63,820 bases of DNA from DASRQK01 sp964401685. Its GTDB lineage: Bacteria > Bacteroidota > Bacteroidia > Sphingobacteriales > Sphingobacteriaceae. The DNA lies in the NCBI GenBank assembly GCA_964401685.1, contig CAYNZH010000010.1, forward strand, positions 1 through 63,820, read 5' to 3'. The notes beneath the pieces were generated by a model that made no database searches, was not told the origin of the DNA, and worked only from the letters and a program-made list of their open reading frames with translations. Both the position numbers and the translations under genes were made by a program. Below, in pieces: positions 41,750 through 51,379 of this stretch. How positions within the stretch are numbered: position 1 is the first letter of the stretch; each line of letters opens with the position of its first letter.

Positions 41750-43681
41750 ATGTTAGATTCTAAAATGCCAGCAGGGCCATTGGCTGAAAAATGGTCTAAA
41801 CATAAGTTCAACCTCAAGTTGGTCAATCCGGCGAATAAGCGTAAATACACGATTATAGTTGTGGGAACCGGCTTAGCGGGTGCGTCCGCTGCGGCATCAC
41901 TCGCCGAGCTAGGTTATAATGTTAAAGCTTTCTGCTATCAGGATAGTCCGCGCCGCGCGCATTCCATTGCCGCTCAGGGCGGGATTAATGCGGCTAAAAA
42001 TTATCAAAACGACGGCGACAGTGTGCACCGCCTGTTTTATGACACCATTAAAGGAGGTGATTACCGGGCCAGGGAAGCCAATGTTTACAGGCTTGCTGAA
42101 GTCTCCGTTAATATAATCGATCAGTGCGTTGCGCAGGGAGTTCCCTTTGCCCGGGAGTACGGAGGCCTGCTAGATAACCGCTCCTTTGGAGGAGCTCAGG
42201 TATCCCGGACGTTTTATGCCCGGGGACAGACCGGTCAACAATTATTGCTGGGTGCGTATTCTGCGTTAAACCGCCAGATCGGCCTGGGTAAGGTCGAAAT
42301 GTACAACCGCCACGAGATGCTCGATGTGGTTACCATTGACGGACATGCCAGGGGGATTATCGCCCGGAATATGGTCACTGGAGCTATTGAATCACACGAA
42401 GGTCACGCGGTCTTGCTTTGTACAGGCGGTTATGGAAATGTGTTTTTCCTTTCTACCAATGCAATGGGCTGTAATGCTACTGCTGTATGGCGCGCCCACA
42501 AGAAAGGAGCGTTTTTTGGAAATCCATGTTATACCCAGATCCATCCGACTTGTATCCCGGTATCGGGCGATCACCAATCCAAGCTCACCCTAATGTCGGA
42601 GTCCCTCAGAAACGACGGTAGAGTATGGGTACCAAAAACGGTGGAGACGGCCCAAAAGCTGAGAAAAGGCGAGATCAAAATATCCGATATCCGTGAGGAA
42701 GACCGTGATTATTATTTGGAAAGAAAATACCCTTCATTTGGAAACCTTGTGCCTCGGGATGTTGCATCCAGAAATGCCAAGGAAGTTGTCGATGAGGGGC
42801 GCGGTGTTGGTGCTTCGGGTGTCGCGGTGTTCCTCGATTTTGAAGACGCGATCAAGCGGTTAGGAGAAGACGCAGTGAGAGCCAAGTACGGTAATCTTTT
42901 CGATATGTATTATCAGATAACCGACGAAAACCCGTACAAACAACCCATGCGCATTTACCCAGCGGTGCACTACACCATGGGTGGTCTGTGGGTAGACTAT
43001 AATCTGATGACTACGGTTCCAGGGCTGTACGCCTTGGGAGAAGCCAATTTTTCCGACCACGGCGCAAACCGCCTGGGCGCCTCGGCCCTGATGCAGGGTC
43101 TGGCAGACGGTTATTTTGTGATTCCATTTACCGTGGGAGATTATTTGGCCGGCCTAGGTTTCGACCCAATCGATAAAAACCATCCCAATTTCGAAATCGC
43201 CCGCAAGGAGGTCGAAGATAGAGTAAAACGCTTACTTTCCCTTCGAGGATCCAAGACCGTGGATGATATTCATAAAAAACTTGGCCAAATCATGTGGGAA
43301 TATTGCGGAATGGCAAGAAATGAGGAAGGTTTGTTAAAAGCCAAAGGCCTGATCCGCGAGTTGAGAGAAGAGTTTTGGCGTGATGTGACTGTCCTTGGAG
43401 AAAACGAAGAAATGAACCAATCCCTGGAGAAAGCGGGTCGGGTTGCAGATTTCCTCGAATTAGGAGAACTGATGGTCGATGATGCCTTGCACCGCAAGGA
43501 ATCCTGCGGCGGCCACTTCCGTACGGAAAGCCAGACCGAAGAAGGAGAAGCCAAAAGAGACGACGAAAACTTTAAGTACGTTGCAGCATGGGAATATACT
43601 GGCGACAATCAACCAGAAATCCTTCACAAAGAAGAATTGGTTTTTGAAGAAGTGACTTTAACGCAACGTAGTTACAAATAA
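41750..43681 (+). CDS. sdhA: Succinate dehydrogenase flavoprotein subunit
   Basis: 643 residues. It oxidises succinate with covalently bound FAD. The N-terminal GTGLAGASAAASLAELGYNV dinucleotide fold and RAHSIAAQGGINAAKNY (covalent-FAD His) are clear. QIHPTCIP, the NEVVDEGRG-like stretch (here AKEVVDEGRGVGASG), HYTMGGLWVDY and HGANRLGASALMQGLADGYF complete the active-site set. It is spaced 18 bp after sdhC and 11 bp before sdhB. Confidence 0.97.
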   Translation: MLDSKMPAGPLAEKWSKHKFNLKLVNPANKRKYTIIVVGTGLAGASAAASLAELGYNVKAFCYQDSPRRAHSIAAQGGINAAKNYQNDGDSVHRLFYDTIKGGDYRAREANVYRLAEVSVNIIDQCVAQGVPFAREYGGLLDNRSFGGAQVSRTFYARGQTGQQLLLGAYSALNRQIGLGKVEMYNRHEMLDVVTIDGHARGIIARNMVTGAIESHEGHAVLLCTGGYGNVFFLSTNAMGCNATAVWRAHKKGAFFGNPCYTQIHPTCIPVSGDHQSKLTLMSESLRNDGRVWVPKTVETAQKLRKGEIKISDIREEDRDYYLERKYPSFGNLVPRDVASRNAKEVVDEGRGVGASGVAVFLDFEDAIKRLGEDAVRAKYGNLFDMYYQITDENPYKQPMRIYPAVHYTMGGLWVDYNLMTTVPGLYALGEANFSDHGANRLGASALMQGLADGYFVIPFTVGDYLAGLGFDPIDKNHPNFEIARKEVEDRVKRLLSLRGSKTVDDIHKKLGQIMWEYCGMARNEEGLLKAKGLIRELREEFWRDVTVLGENEEMNQSLEKAGRVADFLELGELMVDDALHRKESCGGHFRTESQTEEGEAKRDDENFKYVAAWEYTGDNQPEILHKEELVFEEVTLTQRSYK

Positions 43682-43692
43682 TTGATGCAATT

Positions 43693-44463
43693 ATGAGTGG
43701 GAATATGAACTTGACGCTAAAAGTATGGCGTCAAAAAAACGGAGACACCAGAGGTAAATTTGTGACTTACCAAGCCAATGGTATCTCGTCGGATATGTCA
43801 TTTTTAGAAATGTTGGACGTGGTCAATGAAGATTTGGTCCGCAAAGGGGAAGATCCCATTTACTTTGATCATGACTGCCGTGAAGGAATTTGTGGAATGT
43901 GTTCTTTGCACATCAATGGTCGCCCACACGGCCCCAAGCAGGGTACGACGACCTGCCAACTACATATGCGTAGTTTCCACGATGGACAGACCATCGTTAT
44001 TGAACCTTGGCGTGCCGCGGCATTTCCTGTCATAAAGGATTTAGCCGTCGACAGAACCTCCTTCGAAAGGATTCAACAGGCAGGCGGTTACGTCAATGTA
44101 AACACCGGAGGAGTTCCGGATGCCAATAGTATTCCCATTCCTAAGGTGGTTGCAGACGCAGCTTTCGAGTCGGCAACATGCATTGGATGCGGTGCCTGCG
44201 TGGCAGCTTGTAAAAACGCTTCGGCTATGCTCTTCGTTTCTGCAAAGGTTTCTCAATTTGCGTTATTGCCACAAGGCCAGACAGAAAGAGCCAGTCGTGC
44301 CCAAGCAATGGTCGCGCAGATGGATGCCGAAGGCTTCGGAAATTGCACCAATACAGGTGCCTGCGAAGCGGAATGCCCGGTCGGAATTAAACTGACCAAT
44401 ATTGCCACGTTAAATCGCGAGTACTTGTCTGCTAAAATATTAAAGCAGGAAAAACCTCATTGA
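43693..44463 (+). CDS. sdhB: Succinate dehydrogenase iron-sulfur subunit
   Basis: 256 residues. It carries electrons from SdhA to the quinone through three iron-sulfur centres. The [2Fe-2S] ligands are in CREGICGMCSLHINGRPHG and TTCQLHMRSF. The [4Fe-4S] and [3Fe-4S] ligands are in CIGCGACVAACKNASAML and CTNTGACEAECPVGIKL. Last gene of the operon. A long RNA hairpin begins 35 bp after its stop. Confidence 0.97.
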   Translation: MSGNMNLTLKVWRQKNGDTRGKFVTYQANGISSDMSFLEMLDVVNEDLVRKGEDPIYFDHDCREGICGMCSLHINGRPHGPKQGTTTCQLHMRSFHDGQTIVIEPWRAAAFPVIKDLAVDRTSFERIQQAGGYVNVNTGGVPDANSIPIPKVVADAAFESATCIGCGACVAACKNASAMLFVSAKVSQFALLPQGQTERASRAQAMVAQMDAEGFGNCTNTGACEAECPVGIKLTNIATLNREYLSAKILKQEKPH

Positions 44464-44497
44464 TTGCAGACAGGCAGTTTTAGGTGATTTTGAACGC

Positions 44498-44545
44498 ATT
44501 GGTCTAAGTGGGATCTATTTGGAAAATAGTCTCACTTACACCAAT
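44498..44545 (+). repeat. Long near-perfect RNA hairpin between sdhB and the barrel gene
   Basis: The 5' arm starts ATTGGT and ends CTATTT (44498-44520); the 3' arm runs AAATAG to ACCAAT (44524-44545). The hairpin has 21 base pairs, one of them G-U in plus-strand RNA, one C-C mismatch, one bulged T and a three-base loop. No T run follows, so it is not a classical terminator. It sits 35 bp after sdhB and 21 bp before the next ATG, so it could protect the sdh message, act as a leader element, or be a copy of a dispersed repeat. Confidence 0.6.
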
Positions 44546-44566
44546 CACCATTTTATAAATACTTTT

Positions 44567-45358
44567 ATGAAAAATGCCAAAATCACCCTGCAGGTTATCT
44601 GTGTTTTGATACTCTGTATTGCCGCAACCCCCACGGTTTACGGCCAGTCATCGGGAACCGGCGATGAGGGCAAAAACCTCCTCAAATTTAAGGCCACAGC
44701 CCTTTTACTAAACAACTACGCCTTTCAGTACGAAAGGATGGTTTCCCCAAAGATCTCCGTTTCCTTATCCGCAAGGTTTATGCCCAAAGGAGGTGTTCCT
44801 ATGCTGGGATCCTTTGAGTCAATCATTGACGATCCGCGGACATTTAACGATCTGGAAAAGCTCAAAATCGGCGGAAGTTCTTTCACCCCGGAAGTAAGAT
44901 TTTATCTCGGCAACAACGAAGGGCCGAGGGGATTTTACGTCGCACCTTACCTGTCCTACACGACTTACAACGCAACATTTGAGGATTTTGAATTTACCGT
45001 CGAAGAAACTGTCCAGGGACAAACTTACACAGAGACCGAAAGAATTGATCTCAATGGAAATATCAGAGGAATTTCCGGCGGTGTCTTGCTCGGGATACAG
45101 TGGAAATTGACCGATCTGCTTTATCTGGACTGGTGGTTTTTGGGTGCTTCCTACGGCGGTTCGTCGGGAGACATGGAGGCGCGCACGGATCGAACCCTGG
45201 ACGCAGAATGGCAGCGAGCACTCAAAGAACGAGTCGATGAACTGAGCATTCCACTCGTGAATATAGAGAGTACCGTTCATCAGAATGGGCTGGATGCCAA
45301 AATCAAAGGCCCATGGGCAGGCGTCAAAAGCGGGCTCTCTCTTGCTTTTCGGTTCTAA
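44567..45358 (+). CDS. Secreted outer-membrane-barrel-like protein (DUF3575-like)
   Basis: 263 residues from the ATG at 44567; an upstream start at 44519 would lie in the loop of the hairpin and is rejected. Signal peptide MKNAKITLQVICVLILCIAATPTVYGQ. The mature protein opens FKATALLLNNYAFQYERMVSPKISVSLSARFMP, as in DUF3575-type barrels, and has alternating strands throughout. It ends in an outer-membrane-type terminal strand (GVKSGLSLAFRF). The function is unknown. Confidence 0.75.
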   Translation: MKNAKITLQVICVLILCIAATPTVYGQSSGTGDEGKNLLKFKATALLLNNYAFQYERMVSPKISVSLSARFMPKGGVPMLGSFESIIDDPRTFNDLEKLKIGGSSFTPEVRFYLGNNEGPRGFYVAPYLSYTTYNATFEDFEFTVEETVQGQTYTETERIDLNGNIRGISGGVLLGIQWKLTDLLYLDWWFLGASYGGSSGDMEARTDRTLDAEWQRALKERVDELSIPLVNIESTVHQNGLDAKIKGPWAGVKSGLSLAFRF

Positions 45359-45368
45359 AAATGCCGTC

Positions 45369-45382
45369 GTCCTACGTAGGAC
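45369..45382. promoter_or_regulatory. Perfect 14-bp palindrome upstream of the sensor kinase
   Basis: GTCCTACGTAGGAC is its own reverse complement and lies 64 bp before the kinase ATG and 10 bp after the barrel gene. It may be an operator, or a small hairpin near the 3' end. No second copy was seen in the window. Confidence 0.3.
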
Positions 45383-45445
45383 CCTGATCATTCCTCAAGT
45401 TTTTTTGTAAATTGCGGAAAGATTAGGGTTTTATAATTTGATTCC

Positions 45446-48400
45446 ATGAGGATTCACATCAACAACGTAGCGAAAATCCGATTTTTGCTATTTGTGCTGA
45501 CATTGGGTTTTTTTACCACAGCCGTAACGATCCGGCTTACCTTCGACCGCAACGAAGTTCTGCTGGACGATGCGCGAAACCTGGAAGCCCGTCTTCAGGA
45601 AAAGGAGAGCATCATCCACAGTAAAGTCGCTGACCAAAGCTGGTTCGACGGACTAAAAATGCTTGGTCGCGGGGGAGGTCAGGATAGGAGTGAAGCCATT
45701 ATCAACGAATTAACCGAGAAAAACGGTGTTTTTCTTTATACCTTTTCAAATAATGACCTGCTTTTCTGGTCCTCAGAGGTAATTGTCCCGCAAACCGATG
45801 TCGGAATTCTTGAAGGTTCGAGTATGATTCACGCAGAAAACGGCTGGTATCATGCGTTAAAATTCAGCGACCGGGACTTTTCGACCGTGTTCCTCATTCC
45901 CGTCAAGTGGGAATTCAACAAAACCAACTCCTTTCTCCGCAATCAGTTCGCCAGCGATCTGATCAAGACCAATAATTTGGATATTGCCGAGTACGACGAC
46001 AGAAACGTTTACAATATTCGCAGCCAATCCGGGCAATACCTCTTCTCGGTCAAGTTATCCGTTGAGGAGCTCGACTCCTTTTATCTCGATCTGGAACTGC
46101 TCATGTGGTTGCTGGGGATCATCTTTTCGTTGATAGGCATCAATGTTTTATGCAGTATACTGGTCCGGAAGGGTCGGGCCTGGCTTGGCATAGTCCTTTT
46201 CGGTGCACTACTGGCTGGACTTCGTTATGCGGATCTGCATTTTTCCTGGCTGTCTCACCAATTCAATATTGGTCTTTTTGACCCGCGGCATTTCGCTGCA
46301 AGCTTTTGGTTTCCTCATCTTGGAGGTCTACTTTTCAATTTGATTTTCCTAGCTTGGTTTCTCAATTTTGTCTATATCAATAAAAGCGCACTCACCGAAA
46401 ATCTTGGACAAATAAAAAGGTCACCCTTCGGTAAAGTGGTTTTTGTCATCGTAGGAGCTGCTACGAGCTATGGACTCGGTAATCTGATTTCAAGCGTATT
46501 TCAAAGTCTCATTCTCAATTCTGATATAAGTTTCAATGTAGCGAGCATTGTAAATTTGACAATTTACAGCTGGTTGGGCATACTCGCCTTGTGCCTGGCC
46601 ATGACTTCCTTGATGTTATTTGTGGGAACACTGGTTCATTTTGCGCACAAATTTTTCCCAAACACCAGGCAATTGCTTATTCTGGAGGTTTGTGTAATTT
46701 TATTTTTGGCCATCTTTCTCGGAGCGATCGGAAAGCTCAATCCAGAGTTTTTCCTCATTTCATGCCTGGTAGTCCTTTGCACTTGGTACACCAAATCAAA
46801 GCATTCTTTTCAACTGGCGCTCGTCATTTCAATTCTACTACTATTAGGCACAATAGCCGCCCTGAAACACAATCGATTTCAGCAAATTAAAAGGCAGGAA
46901 GCCCAAAAGATGGCGATACAACAGCTTGAAGCCGTCGACGATATCGATGCGCTCGCACTCTTCCATGATTTAGAACAGGAAATTACGCAGGATCCTGAAG
47001 TCATCAACTATTTCATGGCGCCAAATTCAATGAACAAGTCTGAGCTTCAGGAGCATATACAGACAGTTTACCTGAGCGGCTACCTTTCTAAGTACGATTT
47101 TGCTTTTGATACCTACAATTGGCAGATGACGCCCATTGGCAACAGTGTTTACCGGAAACTGGAGGAATATCGTGACCGGGTTATTTCCGGTGCTATTCGA
47201 GTCACTGAATATTTTTACCGGGGAAATAGCAACTTCGGCAATTTCCAGTATTTTGCGCAGTTTCCCATATTTGAAGAGGGTGATGAAGAAAATCAGTTGG
47301 GACTTCTTCTTCTGGAGCTCAACCACCGTTCCTTCGGGCAATATGCAAATTACCCACTGATATTGGCCGACAACCGGATTGAACAGCAACAAAATGAATT
47401 GATCGCTGATTATTCTTTTGCGATTTATAGAAATGGGTCTTTGCTAAACCAATCGGGTAAATACGTTTATCCAACAGTCGACAGCCTGTATCAACCGATG
47501 GGAGTACGAGAGTTTAAACATGTAGGCCGGGACCAGGATTTTTCCCATATGGCCTACATGCCCAATTCCCGTGATTTGATCGTCTTAAGTAAGCCGGAGC
47601 AAAGCAGTTGGATGCAACTGGCCACCCTTTCCTTCTTTTTTCTGGTTTTCTTCCTGTTTTTCGTCATTATGAGCATCCTAAGGTGGGTCTATACGACGTT
47701 GGATAGCCACGATTTCAATCTGCGAAACCTGCGATGGAGTTTACTTATTTTAAATAATAGAATATTATACAGTACACGCATACAAATGTTTATGGTTGTG
47801 GCGGTGGTGTTTACACTTATTTGTACCGGAATTATCACCTTTTTCAGTGTGGGTCGGCAGTTTGCAGGGCAGCAAGAAAGGACGATGATGAAGCTATCTT
47901 CGGATGTGGCTAAAGCCTTCGAATCAAAGATGATTTTAAACAATCAGGAATTGACGAGCACAGTGTACGGAGAGATCGATGTTATTGCAAAATCCATTGC
48001 GCTAGATGTCAATCTATACGATGTTTCAGGAAAAATGATTTATACGACCCAGCCTCGTATTTATGATCTGAGACTGCAATCCGAATACATTAATGCGCTT
48101 GCCTACGTTCATCTGAATAATTACGGGCGCTCCCGCTACATCCAAGACGAGTCTATTGGCCGATTGCACTATACCACCGCCTTCTCCACAATCAAGAACG
48201 CAGATTACGAAACAATCGCATTTTTGAGTTTACCCAACTACGGCAGTTATACGGAGTTTGACCGCAATATCGGTGGATTGCTCAACACGCTGATCAATAT
48301 CTATGCCTTAGTCATCCTGGTTTTAGGTTTGTTTGCGGTCTTTGTCGCAAATACGATGACCGTGCCGCTTCTCTTGGTTCAACGAAGCCTTGCCAAGACC

Positions 48401-49231
48401 AAAATCGGCTCGCCGAATGAGCCTATCTTCTGGAAGCGAAATGACGAGATTGGCAGTCTCATCCGTGAGTACAATCTGATGATAGCTGAGCTTGAGGAAA
48501 GTGCGAACAAGATTGTCCGATCCGAGCGAGAATCCGCCTGGAGAGAGATGGCGAAGCAGGTCGCTCATGAGATCAAGAACCCCCTGACTCCACTCAAGCT
48601 GGGAATGCAGCATCTGGAAAAATCCTGGAGGGATCAGGATCCAAGTTTTGAATCCAGATTCAAAAGATTTTCTGCTTCATTCATCGAACAAATCGATAGC
48701 TTGACGCATATTGCCTCCGAATTTTCGGATTTTGCTAAAATGCCCGACACGCAGCTCGAGGATGTCAATTTGCTGGATATTATCCAGAAGTCAGCGGATT
48801 CTTTTAAAAGCTCGCTAAATCTCTCAATCAAAGTCGTAAACCTCATTGAGAATGGTCCCATTATGACCAAAGGAGACAAGGACCAACTTCTTCGTTCCTT
48901 TAACAATTTGATCAAAAATGCGATTGAGGCATCAATCAGTCACCGTAAGTGCAAAATCCAGATCCGCTTATCCAAGTCTGAAACAAGGGGGATTGAGGAA
49001 TTGCTCATCGAATTTACAGACAATGGGATGGGAATCAATGTCGAAGCCCGTCAAAAGATGTTCCAGCCCAACTTTACGACTAAGAGTTCAGGAACAGGAC
49101 TGGGTTTGGCATTTGTCAAAAAAGCGATAGAAGGCATGGGTGGCAGCATTTCCTATAAAACAGCGATCGGCAAGGGAACCACGTTCTTTATCAAGATCCC
49201 TTTAGAGAAAAATGGAGAAATCGCGGGATGA
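45446..49231 (+). CDS. Large NtrY-like sensor histidine kinase, many membrane helices
   Basis: 1261 residues. One helix (about 11-29) precedes an extracytoplasmic region (30-215). A bundle of about seven helices (215-475) is followed by a second long soluble region (475-725). Two helices (about 725-750 and 781-805) bracket a linker. A third sensor region (805-945), a helix (948-970), and then a HAMP linker follow. HisKA has its His in AKQVAHEIKNPLTPLK (near residue 1041). HATPase has NLIKNAIEA, EFTDNGMGI and GTGLGLAFVKKAIEGMGG. Three separate extracytoplasmic parts are unusual for NtrY relatives. No NtrX-like partner lies nearby, so it is an orphan within the window. Confidence 0.9.
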   Translation: MRIHINNVAKIRFLLFVLTLGFFTTAVTIRLTFDRNEVLLDDARNLEARLQEKESIIHSKVADQSWFDGLKMLGRGGGQDRSEAIINELTEKNGVFLYTFSNNDLLFWSSEVIVPQTDVGILEGSSMIHAENGWYHALKFSDRDFSTVFLIPVKWEFNKTNSFLRNQFASDLIKTNNLDIAEYDDRNVYNIRSQSGQYLFSVKLSVEELDSFYLDLELLMWLLGIIFSLIGINVLCSILVRKGRAWLGIVLFGALLAGLRYADLHFSWLSHQFNIGLFDPRHFAASFWFPHLGGLLFNLIFLAWFLNFVYINKSALTENLGQIKRSPFGKVVFVIVGAATSYGLGNLISSVFQSLILNSDISFNVASIVNLTIYSWLGILALCLAMTSLMLFVGTLVHFAHKFFPNTRQLLILEVCVILFLAIFLGAIGKLNPEFFLISCLVVLCTWYTKSKHSFQLALVISILLLLGTIAALKHNRFQQIKRQEAQKMAIQQLEAVDDIDALALFHDLEQEITQDPEVINYFMAPNSMNKSELQEHIQTVYLSGYLSKYDFAFDTYNWQMTPIGNSVYRKLEEYRDRVISGAIRVTEYFYRGNSNFGNFQYFAQFPIFEEGDEENQLGLLLLELNHRSFGQYANYPLILADNRIEQQQNELIADYSFAIYRNGSLLNQSGKYVYPTVDSLYQPMGVREFKHVGRDQDFSHMAYMPNSRDLIVLSKPEQSSWMQLATLSFFFLVFFLFFVIMSILRWVYTTLDSHDFNLRNLRWSLLILNNRILYSTRIQMFMVVAVVFTLICTGIITFFSVGRQFAGQQERTMMKLSSDVAKAFESKMILNNQELTSTVYGEIDVIAKSIALDVNLYDVSGKMIYTTQPRIYDLRLQSEYINALAYVHLNNYGRSRYIQDESIGRLHYTTAFSTIKNADYETIAFLSLPNYGSYTEFDRNIGGLLNTLINIYALVILVLGLFAVFVANTMTVPLLLVQRSLAKTKIGSPNEPIFWKRNDEIGSLIREYNLMIAELEESANKIVRSERESAWREMAKQVAHEIKNPLTPLKLGMQHLEKSWRDQDPSFESRFKRFSASFIEQIDSLTHIASEFSDFAKMPDTQLEDVNLLDIIQKSADSFKSSLNLSIKVVNLIENGPIMTKGDKDQLLRSFNNLIKNAIEASISHRKCKIQIRLSKSETRGIEELLIEFTDNGMGINVEARQKMFQPNFTTKSSGTGLGLAFVKKAIEGMGGSISYKTAIGKGTTFFIKIPLEKNGEIAG

Positions 49232-49246
49232 TTTTAGCCTAATTGA

Positions 49247-50203
49247 TCAGTCCAGGACGATACTTGTACGGCCCATAGTCGTGTTTTCCGTGTATAACAG
49301 CACCGTGTAAATCCCTTTTTTAAAGCCATCAGGATCCAGCCAGTCAATGGTGTAGGATTCGCCCCTGTTGGTAAAGTTAATAACGGTTTTTGCGGTATAT
49401 TGCATAGTATTTCCATCGAGTTGGAAAAACTGATCCTGTGAAGTATTCAAATTCCCCGTGGGGTCTATCACGCGTATATAAATGGGAAGTTCGCCAGGCT
49501 CAATGAGGGGGTTATCGACAATAGAGAAGGTAAGTCTCAGTTTATCTACCCTCCGGGCTCGGTGAGAAAGATCCTCTCGATTTCTGCTTTTCTCCCGAAT
49601 GCCGTTTACTTCCAGATGGGAGGTTTTAAGTACCGACGCTTGTTTCACCTGATCACTTAGCACCATATTTCTTTCTGCCAGAAGGCGCAATTCCCGCTGT
49701 TTCTCGTCATACTCTCTTTGCAGATCGGCCTGCGCAGCAAGCAATTGATCATGCTGAGTCTTTAATTGTTCAAGGTCGGACCGGTATGCATACACGCTGC
49801 TCCGCAGCTGAGAAACTTCCCGTTGCGCCTCTTGAAGCTCGGCACGGCTTATTTCCTGCCCACTGAGTCTTTCCTTCAAGTCGGCAATAAGTACACGCAC
49901 ACTGTCCCTCGCCAGAATCAGTGCCTCCGATAAGTCCATATTTTCTGTACTTAAACGGTTGACTTCCGCTTCTATCCGCTCGACCTCATCACGCAACTGC
50001 ATTTTTTCTGTTGAGATTTGATAAGAAATCTCAGTGGTGTTCTTGTATTTCAAATAAAAATACACGTTAGTGGCAACCAAAACTGCAATCGCTAAAATAA
50101 AAAGATATATCTTAGTGGGGTTTTTCCGCGAATACTCCTCTTCCCGTTCAGCCTCAACTCCAGTATTGTCATTGACCCGCATAGCATTTCCAAACTCTTG
50201 CAT
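49247..50203 (-). CDS. Membrane-anchored coiled-coil protein with C-terminal beta domain
   Basis: 318 residues. A short cytoplasmic N-terminus and one helix (about 32-53, IYLFILAIAVLVATNVYFYLKY) are followed by a long coiled coil (about 60-190; heptads such as DEVERIEAEVNRLSTENMDL). The C-terminal domain (about 215-318) is beta-rich with SIVDNPLIEPGELPIYIRV, IDWLDPDGFKKGIYTVLLYTEN and TSIVLD, an Ig-like layout. No named family is recognised. It is the last gene of a leftward group with gmd and rfbA (27 bp after gmd), so a role at the cell envelope is plausible but unproven. Confidence 0.75.
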   Translation of the reverse strand: MQEFGNAMRVNDNTGVEAEREEEYSRKNPTKIYLFILAIAVLVATNVYFYLKYKNTTEISYQISTEKMQLRDEVERIEAEVNRLSTENMDLSEALILARDSVRVLIADLKERLSGQEISRAELQEAQREVSQLRSSVYAYRSDLEQLKTQHDQLLAAQADLQREYDEKQRELRLLAERNMVLSDQVKQASVLKTSHLEVNGIREKSRNREDLSHRARRVDKLRLTFSIVDNPLIEPGELPIYIRVIDPTGNLNTSQDQFFQLDGNTMQYTAKTVINFTNRGESYTIDWLDPDGFKKGIYTVLLYTENTTMGRTSIVLD

Positions 50204-50230
50204 GTTTGTCCTAATACAAAAACTGTTCCA

Positions 50231-51379
50231 TTATTCGAAGTAATTCAGGATGTCGAAACCTCCCTTTTTGAGGTAATCCTCCTTTTTCATCCATTGTATA
50301 TCTGCATGGACCATCTCCTGAACAAGATCCTCCAGACTATATGTCGGGGTCCATCCGAGCTTTGCCTTCGCTTTGCTCGCATCACCAATTAAGAGATCAA
50401 CTTCTGTAGGCCGGTAGTAGGCTGTATCTACTTTCACCACAGTCTGTCCGAGTTTAATACGAGTTGGATCAAGATTTAGTTTCTCCATTCGCTCAACATC
50501 TACGTCGATGATGACCCCTTTCTCTTTTTCATTCTTTCCGCTAAATTCGATTTCTATCCCGACTTCCGCAAAGCTCATGCGGACAAAATCCCGCACCGAA
50601 GTGGTAATTCCCGTCGCAATTACATAATCCTCGGGTTCGGATTGCTGAAGCATCAGCCACATGGCCTTCACATAATCCTTGGCATGGCCCCAATCCCTTT
50701 GGGCGGAAAGATTTCCCAAGTGCAGTTTATCTTGCATACCCAGGACAATTTTGGCAACACCTCTGGTAATTTTTCTGGTAACAAAGGTTTCACCGCGCAC
50801 AGGGCTCTCATGGTTGAACAAAATTCCGTTGCAAGCGTACATTCCGTAGGCCTCTCTATAATTGACTGTAATCCAGTAGGAATATAATTTTGCAACTGCG
50901 TAGGGACTCCTGGGGTAAAATGGCGTCTTTTCATTTTGAGGGACTTCCTGAACCAGACCGTACAATTCGGAGGTGGACGCCTGGTAAATCCTGGTTTCTT
51001 TGACCCTATCCAGAAGACGAACCGCCTCCAAAATTCGTAGCATACCAACGGCATCAGCGTTCGCCGTATACTCAGGCGTATCGAAACTCACTTTGACGTG
51101 ACTTTGCGCCGCAAGATTATAGATTTCATCCGGTTGTGTCTCTTTGATGATCCTGATTAGATTTGTTGAGTCGGTCAGGTCTCCATAATGCAACTTAAAA
51201 TTCCGGTTCGGCTCATGCGGATCCTGATAGAGATGATCGATTCTATCCGTATTGAAGAGCGAGCTTCTGCGCTTGATTCCGTGCACCGTGTACCCTTTTT
51301 TAAGCAAAAACTCCGCGAGGTAAGCACCATCCTGTCCTGTTATCCCCGTTATAAGTGCAACTTTTTGATTTGTCGTCAT
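50231..51379 (-). CDS. gmd: GDP-mannose 4,6-dehydratase
   Basis: 382 residues. It converts GDP-mannose to GDP-4-keto-6-deoxymannose, the precursor of fucose, rhamnose, perosamine and others. The NADP fold is TGITGQDGAYLAEFLLKKGYTVHGIKRRSS; the catalytic region has STSELYG and YPRSPYAVAKLYSYW, with the YxxxK pair. GILFNHESPVRGETFVTRKI is the family signature. The downstream reductase or transferase that would set the final sugar is not in the window. The ATG overlaps the rfbA stop (ATGA). Confidence 0.97.
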   Translation of the reverse strand: MTTNQKVALITGITGQDGAYLAEFLLKKGYTVHGIKRRSSLFNTDRIDHLYQDPHEPNRNFKLHYGDLTDSTNLIRIIKETQPDEIYNLAAQSHVKVSFDTPEYTANADAVGMLRILEAVRLLDRVKETRIYQASTSELYGLVQEVPQNEKTPFYPRSPYAVAKLYSYWITVNYREAYGMYACNGILFNHESPVRGETFVTRKITRGVAKIVLGMQDKLHLGNLSAQRDWGHAKDYVKAMWLMLQQSEPEDYVIATGITTSVRDFVRMSFAEVGIEIEFSGKNEKEKGVIIDVDVERMEKLNLDPTRIKLGQTVVKVDTAYYRPTEVDLLIGDASKAKAKLGWTPTYSLEDLVQEMVHADIQWMKKEDYLKKGGFDILNYFE

